In this document: positions 1 to 8,952 of the stretch, piece by piece
Numbering within the stretch: position 1 is the first letter of the stretch
Layout of the letters: each line of letters opens with the position of its first letter
Source: an uncultured Gammaproteobacteria bacterium
GTDB lineage: Bacteria; Pseudomonadota; Gammaproteobacteria; Nitrosococcales; Methylophagaceae
NCBI GenBank assembly: GCA_905181885.1
Contig: CAJIZI010000003.1
Span: forward strand, 427,266 to 491,265
Length of the DNA stretch: 64,000 nucleotides
Direction: 5' to 3'
Translations under genes and position numbers: made by a program
Notes under the pieces: generated by a model
What the model was told of the DNA's origin: nothing
Databases searched by the model: none
Seen by the model: the letters and a program-made list of their open reading frames with translations, nothing else

Positions 1-1
1 G

Positions 2-331
2 GCTGCACTCTGCCAACAGACGCCCTTCTTGTTGTTAGATGAGCCCACTAGCTTCCTAGATCCTCGCCACCAAGTCGAGGTACATCAATTAATTCAAAAC
101 TTAAACCAAAAGCATAAAATTAGTATTATTGAAGTTACTCATGACATAAATCATGCAATACAACATAGCTTACATATTTTGGCTCTAAAAGAAGGTAAGG
201 TTTTCTGGAAAGGAAGGTCTACAGATTTTTTGGCATCTTCCACCTTATCAAAAATATATAATCAAGAATTTGTAATACTAAAGCACCCCGAAACGGGACA
301 GAATATTGCTTTAACTAGTGAGCAAGTATAG
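2..331 (+). CDS. ABC transporter ATP-binding protein, FecE/BtuD type (5' truncated)
   Basis: The reading frame is open from base 2, so the gene starts left of the window and only about the last 109 residues are present. It keeps the Walker B region (LLLDEPTSFLDPRHQ) with D-loop, and the H-loop histidine in EVTHDINHA. The Walker A and signature motifs are outside the window. Together these mark an ABC-importer ATPase of the iron-siderophore/cobalamin family. It stops 5 bp before the FecCD-type permease, so the two form an importer that would use ATP to move a metal chelate or vitamin B12 across the inner membrane. The substrate cannot be told from this fragment. Confidence 0.88.
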   Translation, partial: AALCQQTPFLLLDEPTSFLDPRHQVEVHQLIQNLNQKHKISIIEVTHDINHAIQHSLHILALKEGKVFWKGRSTDFLASSTLSKIYNQEFVILKHPETGQNIALTSEQV

Positions 332-336
332 CTGCA

Positions 337-1302
337 ATGAAATCACTTCATGTCTTGCTATCAATTACCCTCGCATCCATAGTCATACTAACAATAGCAC
401 CCCACATTGGTCTAGCAAACAACACTGATCCTGCTATTGCCTCACATATCTTATTACAAATCCGAATTCCACGTGTTTTATTGGCTTTTATTATCGGAGC
501 GGGCTTAGCTTTATGTGGTTTAGTTTTTCAAGCAATGTTTCATAACCCTCTAGCAACGCCCTTTACCTTAGGTGTGGCTAGTGGAGCTTCACTTGGTGCT
601 GCTCTCGCTGTATTTTTTGGCTTGAGTTTTACATTTATTGGCATGGATAGCACTAGCTTTCTTGCTTTCATAGGTGCCTTAACCACAATTAGCTTTGTCT
701 ATTGCATCAGTCGTTTTGGTGGCGGCTTTTCTACTGAAGTTTTATTATTGACAGGTATAGCCGTAAGCTTTTTCTTTTCTAGCCTTATTTTATTGACACA
801 ATATTTAAGTGACATAACAGGTTCATTTCGGATATTACGTTGGCTAATGGGTAACCTCTCTATCATTGGCTACAATGATATTTGGAGAATACTTCCTGTT
901 GTTAGCGTTGTTACGGTCCTTGTTTTTTTCTTTCGCCGCGACCTTAACTTATTAGCTGCAGGCGATGATATTGCAATGAGTCGCGGTGTCTCAGTGAAAA
1001 AATTACGCTATGTGCTTTTTTTCTCAACCTCCATTTGTATCGGTGCCATAGTTGCACTCTGCGGACCAATTGGGTTTGTGGGTATGATGGTTCCACATAT
1101 CTGTAGATTGTTAATTGGCAATGATCACCGATGGTTAATCCCAGCTAGTTGTTTATTTGGTGGTGCATTTTTGATCTTGTGTGATGGCATAGGTCGTTTA
1201 GTTATCGCTCCAGCTGAAATTCCCGTTGGTGTTATCACCACATTATTAGGTGGGCCCTTCTTTCTTTGGCTGCTTATTCGAGCTAGAACACATAGACCTT
1301 AA
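337..1302 (+). CDS. FecCD-family ABC transporter permease (siderophore or cobalamin import)
   Basis: A 321-residue, very hydrophobic protein with about nine to ten predicted membrane helices, the usual length for FecCD/BtuC permeases. Family features include the early stretch IRIPRVLLAFIIGAGLALCG, the ASGASLGAALA segment, the cytoplasmic coupling region GPIGFVGMMVPHICR near residues 245-260, and the C-terminal GGPFFLWLLIRAR. It sits directly after the ATPase gene, so the pair is one inner-membrane importer. The order ATPase then permease and the missing binding protein mean the rest of the operon lies to the left. Siderophore versus B12 substrate is unresolved. Confidence 0.9.
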   Translation: MKSLHVLLSITLASIVILTIAPHIGLANNTDPAIASHILLQIRIPRVLLAFIIGAGLALCGLVFQAMFHNPLATPFTLGVASGASLGAALAVFFGLSFTFIGMDSTSFLAFIGALTTISFVYCISRFGGGFSTEVLLLTGIAVSFFFSSLILLTQYLSDITGSFRILRWLMGNLSIIGYNDIWRILPVVSVVTVLVFFFRRDLNLLAAGDDIAMSRGVSVKKLRYVLFFSTSICIGAIVALCGPIGFVGMMVPHICRLLIGNDHRWLIPASCLFGGAFLILCDGIGRLVIAPAEIPVGVITTLLGGPFFLWLLIRARTHRP

Positions 1303-1513
1303 CTATCTTTTAACATAACAATTTTAAGCTAATTAAACAGTGACCACTTCACACCTTAAAGACAGATTATTTTTGGCCTAGCATCCTATTTATTTTATAA
1401 ATTGTCACTCCCTTCACTTTAGTTAAGATTCTCATTTTTTTACGAACAGGGACAAGTAGTGAAAAACACCGTAAAATGTGGTGCATCTTTACTGACTTGG
1501 CTAGAAAAGCTCT

Positions 1514-2509
1514 ATGTCTCACCTTGTTATCTGCGCCTTATACAAATTTGTCACGTTAAATAACTATAGGGCTATTCAAAAGCCATTGCTTAGCCTTATG
1601 TTAGAACATGGTATCAGAGGTACAATATTACTAGCTCAAGAAGGTATTAATGGCACTGTTGCTGCTGACCGAAATAATATGGATCATTTATTAGCCTTTT
1701 TAAAAAGTGATGCCCGTCTAGCCGACCTGAGTTATAAAGAGTCTTATACCAACCAACCTCCTTTTTTGCGAAGCCGCGTCAAACTCAAAAAAGAAATTGT
1801 CACAATGGGCATTGAGGGTATTGATCCAAAACGTGTCGTAGGAACCTATGTAAAGCCTACAGATTGGAATGCACTTATTAAGGATCCAGATGTCCTTTTA
1901 GTTGATACCCGTAATGATTATGAAGTACAAGTTGGTACTTTTAAAGATGCTTTAAACCCAAAAACAGAAAGTTTTAGAGATTTCCCGGGCTATGTCAAAG
2001 AAAAACTTGATGCTAAGAAACATACTAAAGTTGCCATGTTTTGTACTGGAGGAATTCGTTGTGAAAAATCAACTGCTTACCTTAAAGAACAGGGCTTTGA
2101 TGAGGTGTACCACCTAAAAGGTGGTATCTTAAAATACTTAGAGGAAGTACCTGCTGAAGAATCTCTTTGGGAAGGTGAATGCTTTGTCTTTGATGACCGC
2201 GTAACAGTTAACCATCAGCTAGAGAAAGGGGTTTATGAGCAATGTAATGCTTGTCGGATGCCTATAACTGCCAAAGAACAGCTCAGTAACCAGTTCCAGC
2301 AAGGAGTTAGTTGCCCCCATTGTTTTGAAAGTACTACAGAACAACAAAAGGCACGTTTTGCAGAACGTGAAAAACAAATGTCGTTAGCACAGCAGAGGGG
2401 CGAAAGTCATATTGGTACAGACACCGCAAAGGTAATAGCTCAAAACCGGCTAAAAAAGCAAAAACATTTCCAACAACAACGCTCAGCATCACTCAAAAAA
2501 ACTAGCTGA
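1514..2509 (+). CDS. trhO: tRNA uridine(34) hydroxylase, rhodanese family
   Basis: A 331-residue YceA/TrhO family protein. In this family the enzyme hydroxylates wobble uridine 34 of tRNA, giving ho5U on the way to cmo5U. The N-terminal domain carries the typical [12 protein letters not shown] segment (about residues 37-48). A central rhodanese domain has the catalytic loop [10 protein letters not shown] with Cys177 and Cys183. The C-terminal part contains two CxxC pairs (CNAC and CPHC), probably a zinc site, followed by a lysine/glutamine-rich tail. Its TGA overlaps the ATG of the gamma-glutamyltransferase gene, suggesting co-transcription. Length and motifs are normal. Confidence 0.93.
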   Translation: MSHLVICALYKFVTLNNYRAIQKPLLSLMLEHGIRGTILLAQEGINGTVAADRNNMDHLLAFLKSDARLADLSYKESYTNQPPFLRSRVKLKKEIVTMGIEGIDPKRVVGTYVKPTDWNALIKDPDVLLVDTRNDYEVQVGTFKDALNPKTESFRDFPGYVKEKLDAKKHTKVAMFCTGGIRCEKSTAYLKEQGFDEVYHLKGGILKYLEEVPAEESLWEGECFVFDDRVTVNHQLEKGVYEQCNACRMPITAKEQLSNQFQQGVSCPHCFESTTEQQKARFAEREKQMSLAQQRGESHIGTDTAKVIAQNRLKKQKHFQQQRSASLKKTS

Positions 2510-4185
2510 TGATGTCCTTTCCCCGAGCTAACGTAGTCGTATTTTTATTAATCAGCCTAAGCTCATGTACCTCTGTCCCAACATATTCAAAAGTGGCAAT
2601 AGCTACAGCCCATCCTTTGGCAACACAGGCTGGGCTAGATATCCTAAATCAAGGTGGTAATGCTTTTGATGCTGCTGTTGCTGTGAGTGCTGTTCTTGCC
2701 GTTGTTGAGCCAACAGGTTCGGGACTTGGTGGCGGTGGGTTTTGGCTTTTACATCGAGAACACGACAACTTCCAAATTATGATTGATGGAAGAGAAACAG
2801 CTCCTAATGCAGCACATCGTGATATGTACCTTGGACCAAATGGAGAAAATGAAGAAAAGCTCTCTTTAAATGGCCCCCTTGCTGCAGGTATCCCAGGCCT
2901 ACCTGCAGCCCTAGATCATATCAATCAAAAATATGGTCGCCTATCGCTAAAACAAACTCTAGCTCCAGCTATTGTGCATGCGAAATCTGGGTTTAAAGTC
3001 ACTTCCCATTATCAATCCATGGCTCAACTCAGGTTCCAAACACTACAAAACTCACCTGCCGCTGCAGAGATATTCTTAGAATACAACAGCATTCCAAAAA
3101 TTGGTCATGTGATTAGACAATTAGATCTTGCCCACACTCTAGAACAACTTGCTTCACTTGGTAGAAATGGTTTCTATCAAGGTGCTGTTGCAAATAAATT
3201 AATTCAAGGAGTCCAAGCAGCCGGAGGAATATGGACACAGCGTGATTTAAGGGACTATCAAGTCAAAGAACGACAGCCCATCATAGGGACATACCAGGAC
3301 TACAAGATCACTTCTGCATCTTTACCTTCTTCTGGTGGAATAGTACTTAGCACTATACTTAATCAATTAGAACACTTACCAATGTCAGAAGTTGATGAAG
3401 CACAGCAACGTCATTTTATAATCGAAGCAATGAGGCGTGCTTATTTTGATCGAAGTTATTACTTAGGAGATAGTGATTTTGTGACAATTCCTGATCACCT
3501 CAGCACCAAGGCCTATGCCCAGAACTTGGCCGCCACAATTAATGCTGACCGTGCAAGTCATAATGAGCTGCTTATTGATGATCTTGCTAAAGGTGAGGAC
3601 ACCACCCACTTTTCTATCATTGATCAATATGGTAATCGTGTAGCAGCCACTCTCAGCATTAATTATCCTTTTGGCTCAGGTTTCGTACCGCCAGGTACAG
3701 GAGTATTATTAAATGATGAAATGGATGACTTTTCTGCTCGGATTGGAACAGCTAATGTGTATGGTCTAGTTGGCAATGAAGCTAATTCTATTGCAGCTAA
3801 CAAGCGACCTTTATCAAGTATGAGCCCAACATTTATCGAAAACGATCAACATTTAATGATTATCGGCACTCCTGGAGGGAGTCGAATTATCACCATGGTT
3901 CTTTTGGGTATTTTAGATTTCATTGAACAAAAACCTGCAAAAGACATTGTATCTTCACCACGGTTTCATCATCAATACCTTCCTAATAAGGTGCAGATTG
4001 AGTCCTCAGGCTTTTCAAAAGAAGAACGGCAAGCTATTATTGCGTATGGCCATGATATACAAGAGTTGACTCGACAATACGGTAATATGCAGATCATTAT
4101 TTACGACAAAATAACTCAAGAATTGGAAGCTGCCAGCGATCCAAGGGGTGAAGGTCAAGCTCGTGTTGAGTCCCTTTCCCACTGA
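2509..4185 (+). CDS. ggt: Gamma-glutamyltransferase, probable periplasmic lipoprotein
   Basis: A 558-residue gamma-glutamyltranspeptidase, which transfers or hydrolyses the gamma-glutamyl group of glutathione and related compounds. The N-terminus is hydrophobic and ends in a lipobox-like ISLSSC, so the proenzyme is likely an exported lipoprotein. The large-subunit region includes HPLATQAGLDILNQGGNAFDA. The autoprocessing site is the TTHFS motif; Thr365 would become the N-terminal nucleophile of the small subunit. The downstream PLSSMSPT and GTPGGSRI motifs bind the gamma-glutamyl substrate. It overlaps the trhO stop by one base and sits 2 bp before tatD. It may support periplasmic peptide or glutathione salvage. 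Confidence 0.93.
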   Translation: MMSFPRANVVVFLLISLSSCTSVPTYSKVAIATAHPLATQAGLDILNQGGNAFDAAVAVSAVLAVVEPTGSGLGGGGFWLLHREHDNFQIMIDGRETAPNAAHRDMYLGPNGENEEKLSLNGPLAAGIPGLPAALDHINQKYGRLSLKQTLAPAIVHAKSGFKVTSHYQSMAQLRFQTLQNSPAAAEIFLEYNSIPKIGHVIRQLDLAHTLEQLASLGRNGFYQGAVANKLIQGVQAAGGIWTQRDLRDYQVKERQPIIGTYQDYKITSASLPSSGGIVLSTILNQLEHLPMSEVDEAQQRHFIIEAMRRAYFDRSYYLGDSDFVTIPDHLSTKAYAQNLAATINADRASHNELLIDDLAKGEDTTHFSIIDQYGNRVAATLSINYPFGSGFVPPGTGVLLNDEMDDFSARIGTANVYGLVGNEANSIAANKRPLSSMSPTFIENDQHLMIIGTPGGSRIITMVLLGILDFIEQKPAKDIVSSPRFHHQYLPNKVQIESSGFSKEERQAIIAYGHDIQELTRQYGNMQIIIYDKITQELEAASDPRGEGQARVESLSH

Positions 4186-4187
4186 CT

Positions 4188-4949
4188 ATGAAATTAATTG
4201 ACAGCCATTGTCATATTGATTTTGATCAGTTTTCGCCTGATCGTTCCGAAGTTTTACGACGTTGCTTAGCTCTCGATATAGACAAAATAATTGTACCTGG
4301 TGTCATCGCTAAAACCTGGGACCATTTGCTAGAAGTATGCCAACAGTCAGAACTTTTATTTCCAGCTCTGGGCTTACATCCCATGTTTATGCCTCATCAT
4401 CGAGATAATGACCCCGATTTATTGATTGAGTATATTGATGCCTATCACCCTATCGCAGTCGGTGAAATTGGATTAGATTTTTATGTGTCCAGTCATGATA
4501 AATTAACCCAAATTGCTTTATTTGAAAAACAACTTAAGGTCGCCGCCACTTTTAATTTACCTATTATTCTCCATGTTAGAAAAGCCCATGATCAAGTTAT
4601 CCTTTTACTCAGGAAATATTCAATAAAAGGCGGTATTGTTCATTGCTTTAATGGTAGTGAGCAACAAGCAAAAGATTATATAAAGCTAGGGGTTTTGTTA
4701 GGAGTTGGTGGAGCCGTTAGTTACAGTCGCGCAACTAGATTACGTAATATGTTTGCCAAACTACCTCTATCAGCTCTCGTACTAGAAACCGATGCTCCTG
4801 ATATGCCTCTACAAGACCAGGAGGGAAAACGTAATTCACCAGAGTTTATTCCGCATATCCTCGATATTTTAGTTTCTTTACGGCCTGAAAGTGCTAGCGC
4901 TATAGCTCAGACAACCACTGCTAATGTACGGGCATTACTTTCTATTTAG
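4188..4949 (+). CDS. tatD: TatD family metal-dependent hydrolase/deoxyribonuclease
   Basis: A 253-residue TIM-barrel hydrolase. Metal-binding motifs occur in order: SHCHIDFDQF at the N-terminus (His7, His9), AVGEIGLDFY around residues 90-99, ILHVRKAH, IVHCFNGS, and LETDAPDMP near residue 203. Members are Mg-dependent 3'-5' exonucleases acting on DNA or RNA and are cytoplasmic. It starts 2 bp after the gamma-glutamyltransferase stop and so probably shares its transcript. The exact paralogue (TatD, YcfH, YjjV) cannot be assigned by eye; the short length fits the YjjV-like branch. Confidence 0.88.
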   Translation: MKLIDSHCHIDFDQFSPDRSEVLRRCLALDIDKIIVPGVIAKTWDHLLEVCQQSELLFPALGLHPMFMPHHRDNDPDLLIEYIDAYHPIAVGEIGLDFYVSSHDKLTQIALFEKQLKVAATFNLPIILHVRKAHDQVILLLRKYSIKGGIVHCFNGSEQQAKDYIKLGVLLGVGGAVSYSRATRLRNMFAKLPLSALVLETDAPDMPLQDQEGKRNSPEFIPHILDILVSLRPESASAIAQTTTANVRALLSI

Positions 4950-5014
4950 CCACAAAATTATTTGAGTAAACTGCTAAACAATTTAAAGCGCGAAAATGAT
5001 AAGCTGAAAATGTA

Positions 5015-5359
5015 ATGGAATTATCTCAATTAAATCACTTTAAACAACAGTTGATCTCACAACGAGATACCTTAATGGCCTCACAGCAGATGGCTCAGAG
5101 TGCCTCTGAACCTGTTGAGCTCGACCAGTCTAGTGTTGGCCGCGTTTCCAGAGTCGATGCCATGCAAGCCCAGTCGATGTCAGTCGAAGCAACTCGCCTC
5201 AGACAGCAACAATTACGAAAAATAACTATGGCTTTAGCCTCAATAGAGTCCGGTGATTATGGCCACTGTCAACGTTGCGATGAAGAGATTGATCCACGTC
5301 GCCTAGCAATAGACCCTGCTGTTACAGAATGTGTGCCCTGCGCTACACAGCAGGAATAA
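5015..5359 (+). CDS. DksA/TraR family C4 zinc-finger protein
   Basis: A 114-residue protein with an N-terminal helical region and a C-terminal C4 zinc finger (Cys85, Cys88, Cys106, Cys109, in CQRC and CVPC). This is the architecture of DksA/TraR proteins, which enter the RNA polymerase secondary channel. It is shorter than DksA itself (about 150 residues) and resembles the small DksA-like group often seen beside TatD or TcdA genes. The coiled coil has no clear DxxDxA tip as in true DksA, so action on RNA polymerase is uncertain. It lies 65 bp after tatD and 45 bp before tcdA. Confidence 0.8.
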   Translation: MELSQLNHFKQQLISQRDTLMASQQMAQSASEPVELDQSSVGRVSRVDAMQAQSMSVEATRLRQQQLRKITMALASIESGDYGHCQRCDEEIDPRRLAIDPAVTECVPCATQQE

Positions 5360-5404
5360 GTTAGAATACTGTCTTTAAATTTTGCTTGGCTCGTAATTAA
5401 TCAT

Positions 5405-6142
5405 ATGTCGACCAATAACCCCCTATTTGAACGAAGCCATATACTAATCGGTGACGAAGGTATTGCACGTATAGAAGCTAGTCATGTCTTAATAGCAGGT
5501 ATAGGAGGTGTCGGTTCTTTTGCTGCTGAAGCACTCGCTCGACTGGGTGTAGGGCAACTCACACTAGTTGATCATGATGTTGTTTCACCTTCAAACCTTA
5601 ACCGCCAGCTTATTGCATTAAATTCAACAGTTAATAGGTTGAAAATATCAGTAATGGCTGAACGTATTGAAGATATCAATCCAAACTGCCGCGTTACTGT
5701 ACTAAACCAATTTTTGAGTCCCGAAAGTATTCCTTCTTTACTTGAAAAGCCTTTTGATGTTGTTATCGATGCAATCGATAGTATGAGTAGTAAAGCCACA
5801 TTAATTGAAACAGCCTGGCATCGCGATATTACCCTTTTTTCAAGTATGGGTGCTGGTGGAAAGTTAGATCCGACTCAAATACGCACCGGAGATCTCATGG
5901 ATACGACTATCTGTAAACTTGCAAAGCAATTAAGAAGGCACGTCCGTAAACGCGATGTAGGCCGCGGGATTCAAACCGTCTATTCAATAGAACCGGCAAT
6001 AACTCCCCTTCCTCCTCAAGCTGTTGAAAGGGGTCGTCCAAGAGCTGTAAATGGGACTGTCAGTTATATGCCTTCACTTTTTGGCCTCACATTAGCTGGT
6101 CTGGCTGCCAATGCTCTTATAGGCGATGCTCGTCGTGGATGA
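5405..6142 (+). CDS. tcdA: tRNA threonylcarbamoyladenosine dehydratase
   Basis: A 245-residue E1-like ThiF-fold enzyme (TcdA/YgdL/CsdL). In this family ATP-dependent dehydration converts t6A37 of tRNA to its cyclic form ct6A. The nucleotide-binding motif AGIGGVGSFAAEAL lies at residues 31-44, followed by LVDHDVVSPSNLNRQ, the usual SNxNRQ signature. The C-terminal hydrophobic stretch (SLFGLTLAGLAANAL) matches the family tail. Length is slightly below E. coli TcdA (268). Its 3' end overlaps the next gene by 17 bp. Confidence 0.9.
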   Translation: MSTNNPLFERSHILIGDEGIARIEASHVLIAGIGGVGSFAAEALARLGVGQLTLVDHDVVSPSNLNRQLIALNSTVNRLKISVMAERIEDINPNCRVTVLNQFLSPESIPSLLEKPFDVVIDAIDSMSSKATLIETAWHRDITLFSSMGAGGKLDPTQIRTGDLMDTTICKLAKQLRRHVRKRDVGRGIQTVYSIEPAITPLPPQAVERGRPRAVNGTVSYMPSLFGLTLAGLAANALIGDARRG

Positions 6143-6656
6143 ACAAGATTCACCTCTTTCTCCAACTAATGTTTTAAACTGTCATACAAAAAGACAACTT
6201 GAACTAGCCCAACTACTTATTCCTTATGGTCTTAAAATTGAGTCTGTTGCTGATGACGAGTTGATCCCTGGCAGTTTTTTTGGTGAAAGAGAAGCCGGTT
6301 TAAAAAAACAAACTCTCTATCTTCGCAAAGATACACCACTTCACTCTGCTCTTCATGAGGCTGGACACTATATTTGTATGGATCCTCTACGTCGAGAACA
6401 GTTAGATACTGATACTCAAGGCGGGTTTGATGAAGAAAATGGCGTCTGTTATCTGCAAATATTAATGTCAGATCTATTACGGGACGTAGGAAAAAATAGA
6501 ATGATGCAGGACATGGATAACTGGGGCTATACCTTTAGATTAGGTAATGCGAAAACCTGGTTTGAACAGGATTCAGATGATGCCCGTCAGTGGCTTTGTT
6601 ATCATAAAATAATTGACTCAAAACAAAACATAACTCTGCAGTTACGTGACAACTAA
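6126..6656 (+). CDS. Uncharacterised protein with HEAGH zinc-peptidase-like motif
   Basis: A 176-residue cytoplasmic-looking protein that I do not recognise as a named family. It contains ALHEAGHYICMDP with HEAGH at residues 77-81, the HExxH core of zinc metallopeptidases. A cluster of acidic residues at 102-104 (DEE in GGFDEENGVCYLQ) could supply a third ligand. There is no signal peptide or membrane segment. The start overlaps tcdA by 17 bp, so it is translationally linked to a tRNA modification enzyme; a GTG at 6135 is an alternative start. Proteolytic function is an inference from the motif only. Confidence 0.75.
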   Translation: MLVVDEQDSPLSPTNVLNCHTKRQLELAQLLIPYGLKIESVADDELIPGSFFGEREAGLKKQTLYLRKDTPLHSALHEAGHYICMDPLRREQLDTDTQGGFDEENGVCYLQILMSDLLRDVGKNRMMQDMDNWGYTFRLGNAKTWFEQDSDDARQWLCYHKIIDSKQNITLQLRDN

Positions 6657-6742
6657 AAACTCTTTTATTACAGTAAGTCTGTTGAAGGTTTTTTCGTTAG
6701 GAGTTCATTACTTTTCAGACTGAAGATGGTCCAAACAGTATA

Positions 6743-7675
6743 TCAAGCAACGTCAAAATAATTTCTTGCGGATTGACAGTCTCGTTCGATTTGCGCGACT
6801 AGTGCTGGTAAACCATCAAACTTTTTCTCATCACGCACTTTATGTAAGAAGTAAACCTGAACATTCTCTCCATAAATATCCTTATTAAAGTCGAACAAAT
6901 GGACTTCGAGCAGCGTGTTTCCTTCACCAATTGTTGGTCTCACCCCTACATTTGCTATACCTTCGATAGGCTCATCTTCAAGACCATATAATCGAACAGC
7001 ATAAACGCCTGTAAGAGGAACTTTCGCTCGATGAAGGTGAATGTTAGCAGTTGGGTATCCCAATGTTCTCCCACGCTTATCTCCATGAGCAACCCGGCCA
7101 CTCATCTTGTAAGGGTGTCCTAATAGTGTTTGTGCTAGCATTAAGTCCCCCGCCGTTAATGCCTGCCTAATTCTTGTACTACTAACTCTAGTTTCCGCGA
7201 TTGCAAAGGTATGCATGTTAACCACTTGAAAATTATGCTCCTCACCCATTTTTTTTAACAGTGCGAAATCTCCTTTTCTATCTTTACCAAACTTGAAATC
7301 ATCGCCAACCACCAAATAGCGAACATTTAAGCCCTTTACTAGTAATTTTTGAATAAAGTCATTAGCAGACATTCCAGCTAAAACCTCATTGAACCTAAGA
7401 ACACACAATTGTTCAATCGAGTAGCTTCTTAATGCTTCTACTTTTTCACGAAATCGACTCAGCCTAGGAGGGGCTTTTGCGGGTAAAAAAAACTCTGTGG
7501 GTTGAGGCTCGAATGTAATGACAGTTGCTGGTAGGCCTAGCATGTCACCTTTTAATGCCAATTGGCTTAAAACAGCTTGATGACCCAAATGTACGCCATC
7601 AAAATTGCCAATTGTTGCCACGCACCCTTCGGATGATGGAGACAGGTTATGAAAACCACGAATTATTTTTTTCAT
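6743..7675 (-). CDS. ribF: Bifunctional riboflavin kinase/FAD synthetase
   Basis: A 310-residue enzyme making FMN and then FAD from riboflavin. The N-terminal adenylyltransferase domain has GNFDGVHLGHQAVL (residues 23-36) with the HxGH nucleotide-binding motif, and SSTRIRQALTAGD. The C-terminal riboflavin kinase domain has GRTLGYPTANIHL and the GVYAVRL segment. Length is normal for proteobacterial RibF (about 310). It is convergent with the HEAGH gene and divergent from xseB, with a 126 bp region upstream. In many gammaproteobacteria ribF is beside ileS-lspA; here it stands alone. Confidence 0.95.
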   Translation of the reverse strand: MKKIIRGFHNLSPSSEGCVATIGNFDGVHLGHQAVLSQLALKGDMLGLPATVITFEPQPTEFFLPAKAPPRLSRFREKVEALRSYSIEQLCVLRFNEVLAGMSANDFIQKLLVKGLNVRYLVVGDDFKFGKDRKGDFALLKKMGEEHNFQVVNMHTFAIAETRVSSTRIRQALTAGDLMLAQTLLGHPYKMSGRVAHGDKRGRTLGYPTANIHLHRAKVPLTGVYAVRLYGLEDEPIEGIANVGVRPTIGEGNTLLEVHLFDFNKDIYGENVQVYFLHKVRDEKKFDGLPALVAQIERDCQSARNYFDVA

Positions 7676-7801
7676 ATTTGGATGTCATTTCGTGAAGGCA
7701 GTATCATAGGTTAACACTATTAAATAAACAATCCAGCAGACAAAAATACGACTATTAATTTATACTGTGCACTTATTCACTTTTGTTGAGAGGGCGATCA
7801 A

Positions 7802-8044
7802 ATGGCAAAACGAAAAAAACTCAATTATGAAGCCTCCATAGCTGAACTAGAATCATTAGTTGAGCGATTAGAGCAAGGTGATATCAGCCTCGAAGAATCC
7901 CTTAAACTCTATGAAAGCGGTGTTCTGATCACCCGCGACTGTCAAGAAGCTTTGCAAAATGCTGAACAAAAAGTACAGATGTTATTAAAACAGTCGGGGC
8001 AGACCAACTTGGTTGAGTTTGAACCACACTCTTCCGATTCGTGA
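7802..8044 (+). CDS. xseB: Exodeoxyribonuclease VII small subunit
   Basis: An 80-residue protein with the family pattern YEASIAELESLVERLEQGDI followed by SLEESLKLYESG. XseB forms the multi-copy helical small subunit of exonuclease VII, which degrades single-stranded DNA with XseA. It opens the classical xseB-ispA-dxs operon. Its TGA overlaps the GTG start of ispA, indicating translational coupling. Confidence 0.95.
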   Translation: MAKRKKLNYEASIAELESLVERLEQGDISLEESLKLYESGVLITRDCQEALQNAEQKVQMLLKQSGQTNLVEFEPHSSDS

Positions 8045-8940
8045 ATCACACTTTTGTTCTGTCTGATTGGATGCAGCATAGACAGGCGCGCATTGAACAA
8101 TCATTAGCATTACACTTATCAATCGATACGAAAGAATTGTATTCTTCCAAATTAATCGAAGCTATGCATTACTCAACCCTCAATGGCGGGAAACGTCTTC
8201 GCGCTATGTTCGTTTATGCTGCTGGTGAAGTTTTAGGCGCTGATCCCAAATTATTAGACTATCCGGCCTCTGCCGTTGAAATGATCCATGCCTACTCACT
8301 AGTCCACGATGATATGCCTGTCATGGATAATGATGATCTTAGGCGAGGAAAACCAACTTGTCACAAAGCTTACGGTGAAGCAACAGCTTTATTAACTGGG
8401 GATGCTCTACAATCGTTAGCTTTTGAAACACTCTGTAAAGGCCCTTTGAGCTCCCAACAACAAATCAGCATGATCAAGGTCCTCGCAAGCTATAGCGGTG
8501 TGAAAGGTATGGCTGGAGGTCAAGCTATTGACCTTGAGTCTGTTGGTCAAGGGCTGACGGTTAACGAACTGCAGAAAATGCATGAGCTTAAAACAGGCGC
8601 GTTAATCCAAGCTAGCCTTCAAATGGGTGCTTTAGCTTCACAATCTGTGACAGAAAAAATTCTGCAGCAATTCGCTAAATATGGAGCGTATTTAGGTCTA
8701 GCCTTCCAGGTTCATGACGATGTACTTGATGTCACCTCTGACACAAATACTTTGGGTAAAACACAAGGTGCTGATATAGCTCTCGATAAACCTACTTATC
8801 CAGCTCTGGTAGGTTTAGAGGCGGCGCAGCAAAAATCCGCTGAATTAATTGACAAATCCTTGGCTATTTTAGAAGAATTACCCTACGATACTCAAGCACT
8901 TGCTGACTTGTCTCAGTACATCGTACATCGTCGCCATTAA
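8041..8940 (+). CDS. ispA: (2E,6E)-farnesyl diphosphate synthase
   Basis: A 299-residue trans-prenyltransferase condensing IPP with DMAPP and then GPP to form farnesyl diphosphate. The first Asp-rich motif is DDMPVMDNDDLRRGKPT near residue 93, the second is DDVLD near 229, and GGKRLRAMFVYAAGE matches the FPP synthase basic motif. It starts with GTG overlapping the xseB stop (GTGA), so it depends on xseB translation. It supplies precursor for undecaprenyl phosphate and quinones and works with dxs next door and dxr/uppS at 42-45 kb. Confidence 0.95.
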   Translation: MNHTFVLSDWMQHRQARIEQSLALHLSIDTKELYSSKLIEAMHYSTLNGGKRLRAMFVYAAGEVLGADPKLLDYPASAVEMIHAYSLVHDDMPVMDNDDLRRGKPTCHKAYGEATALLTGDALQSLAFETLCKGPLSSQQQISMIKVLASYSGVKGMAGGQAIDLESVGQGLTVNELQKMHELKTGALIQASLQMGALASQSVTEKILQQFAKYGAYLGLAFQVHDDVLDVTSDTNTLGKTQGADIALDKPTYPALVGLEAAQQKSAELIDKSLAILEELPYDTQALADLSQYIVHRRH

Positions 8941-8952
8941 AAATTTAATAAC

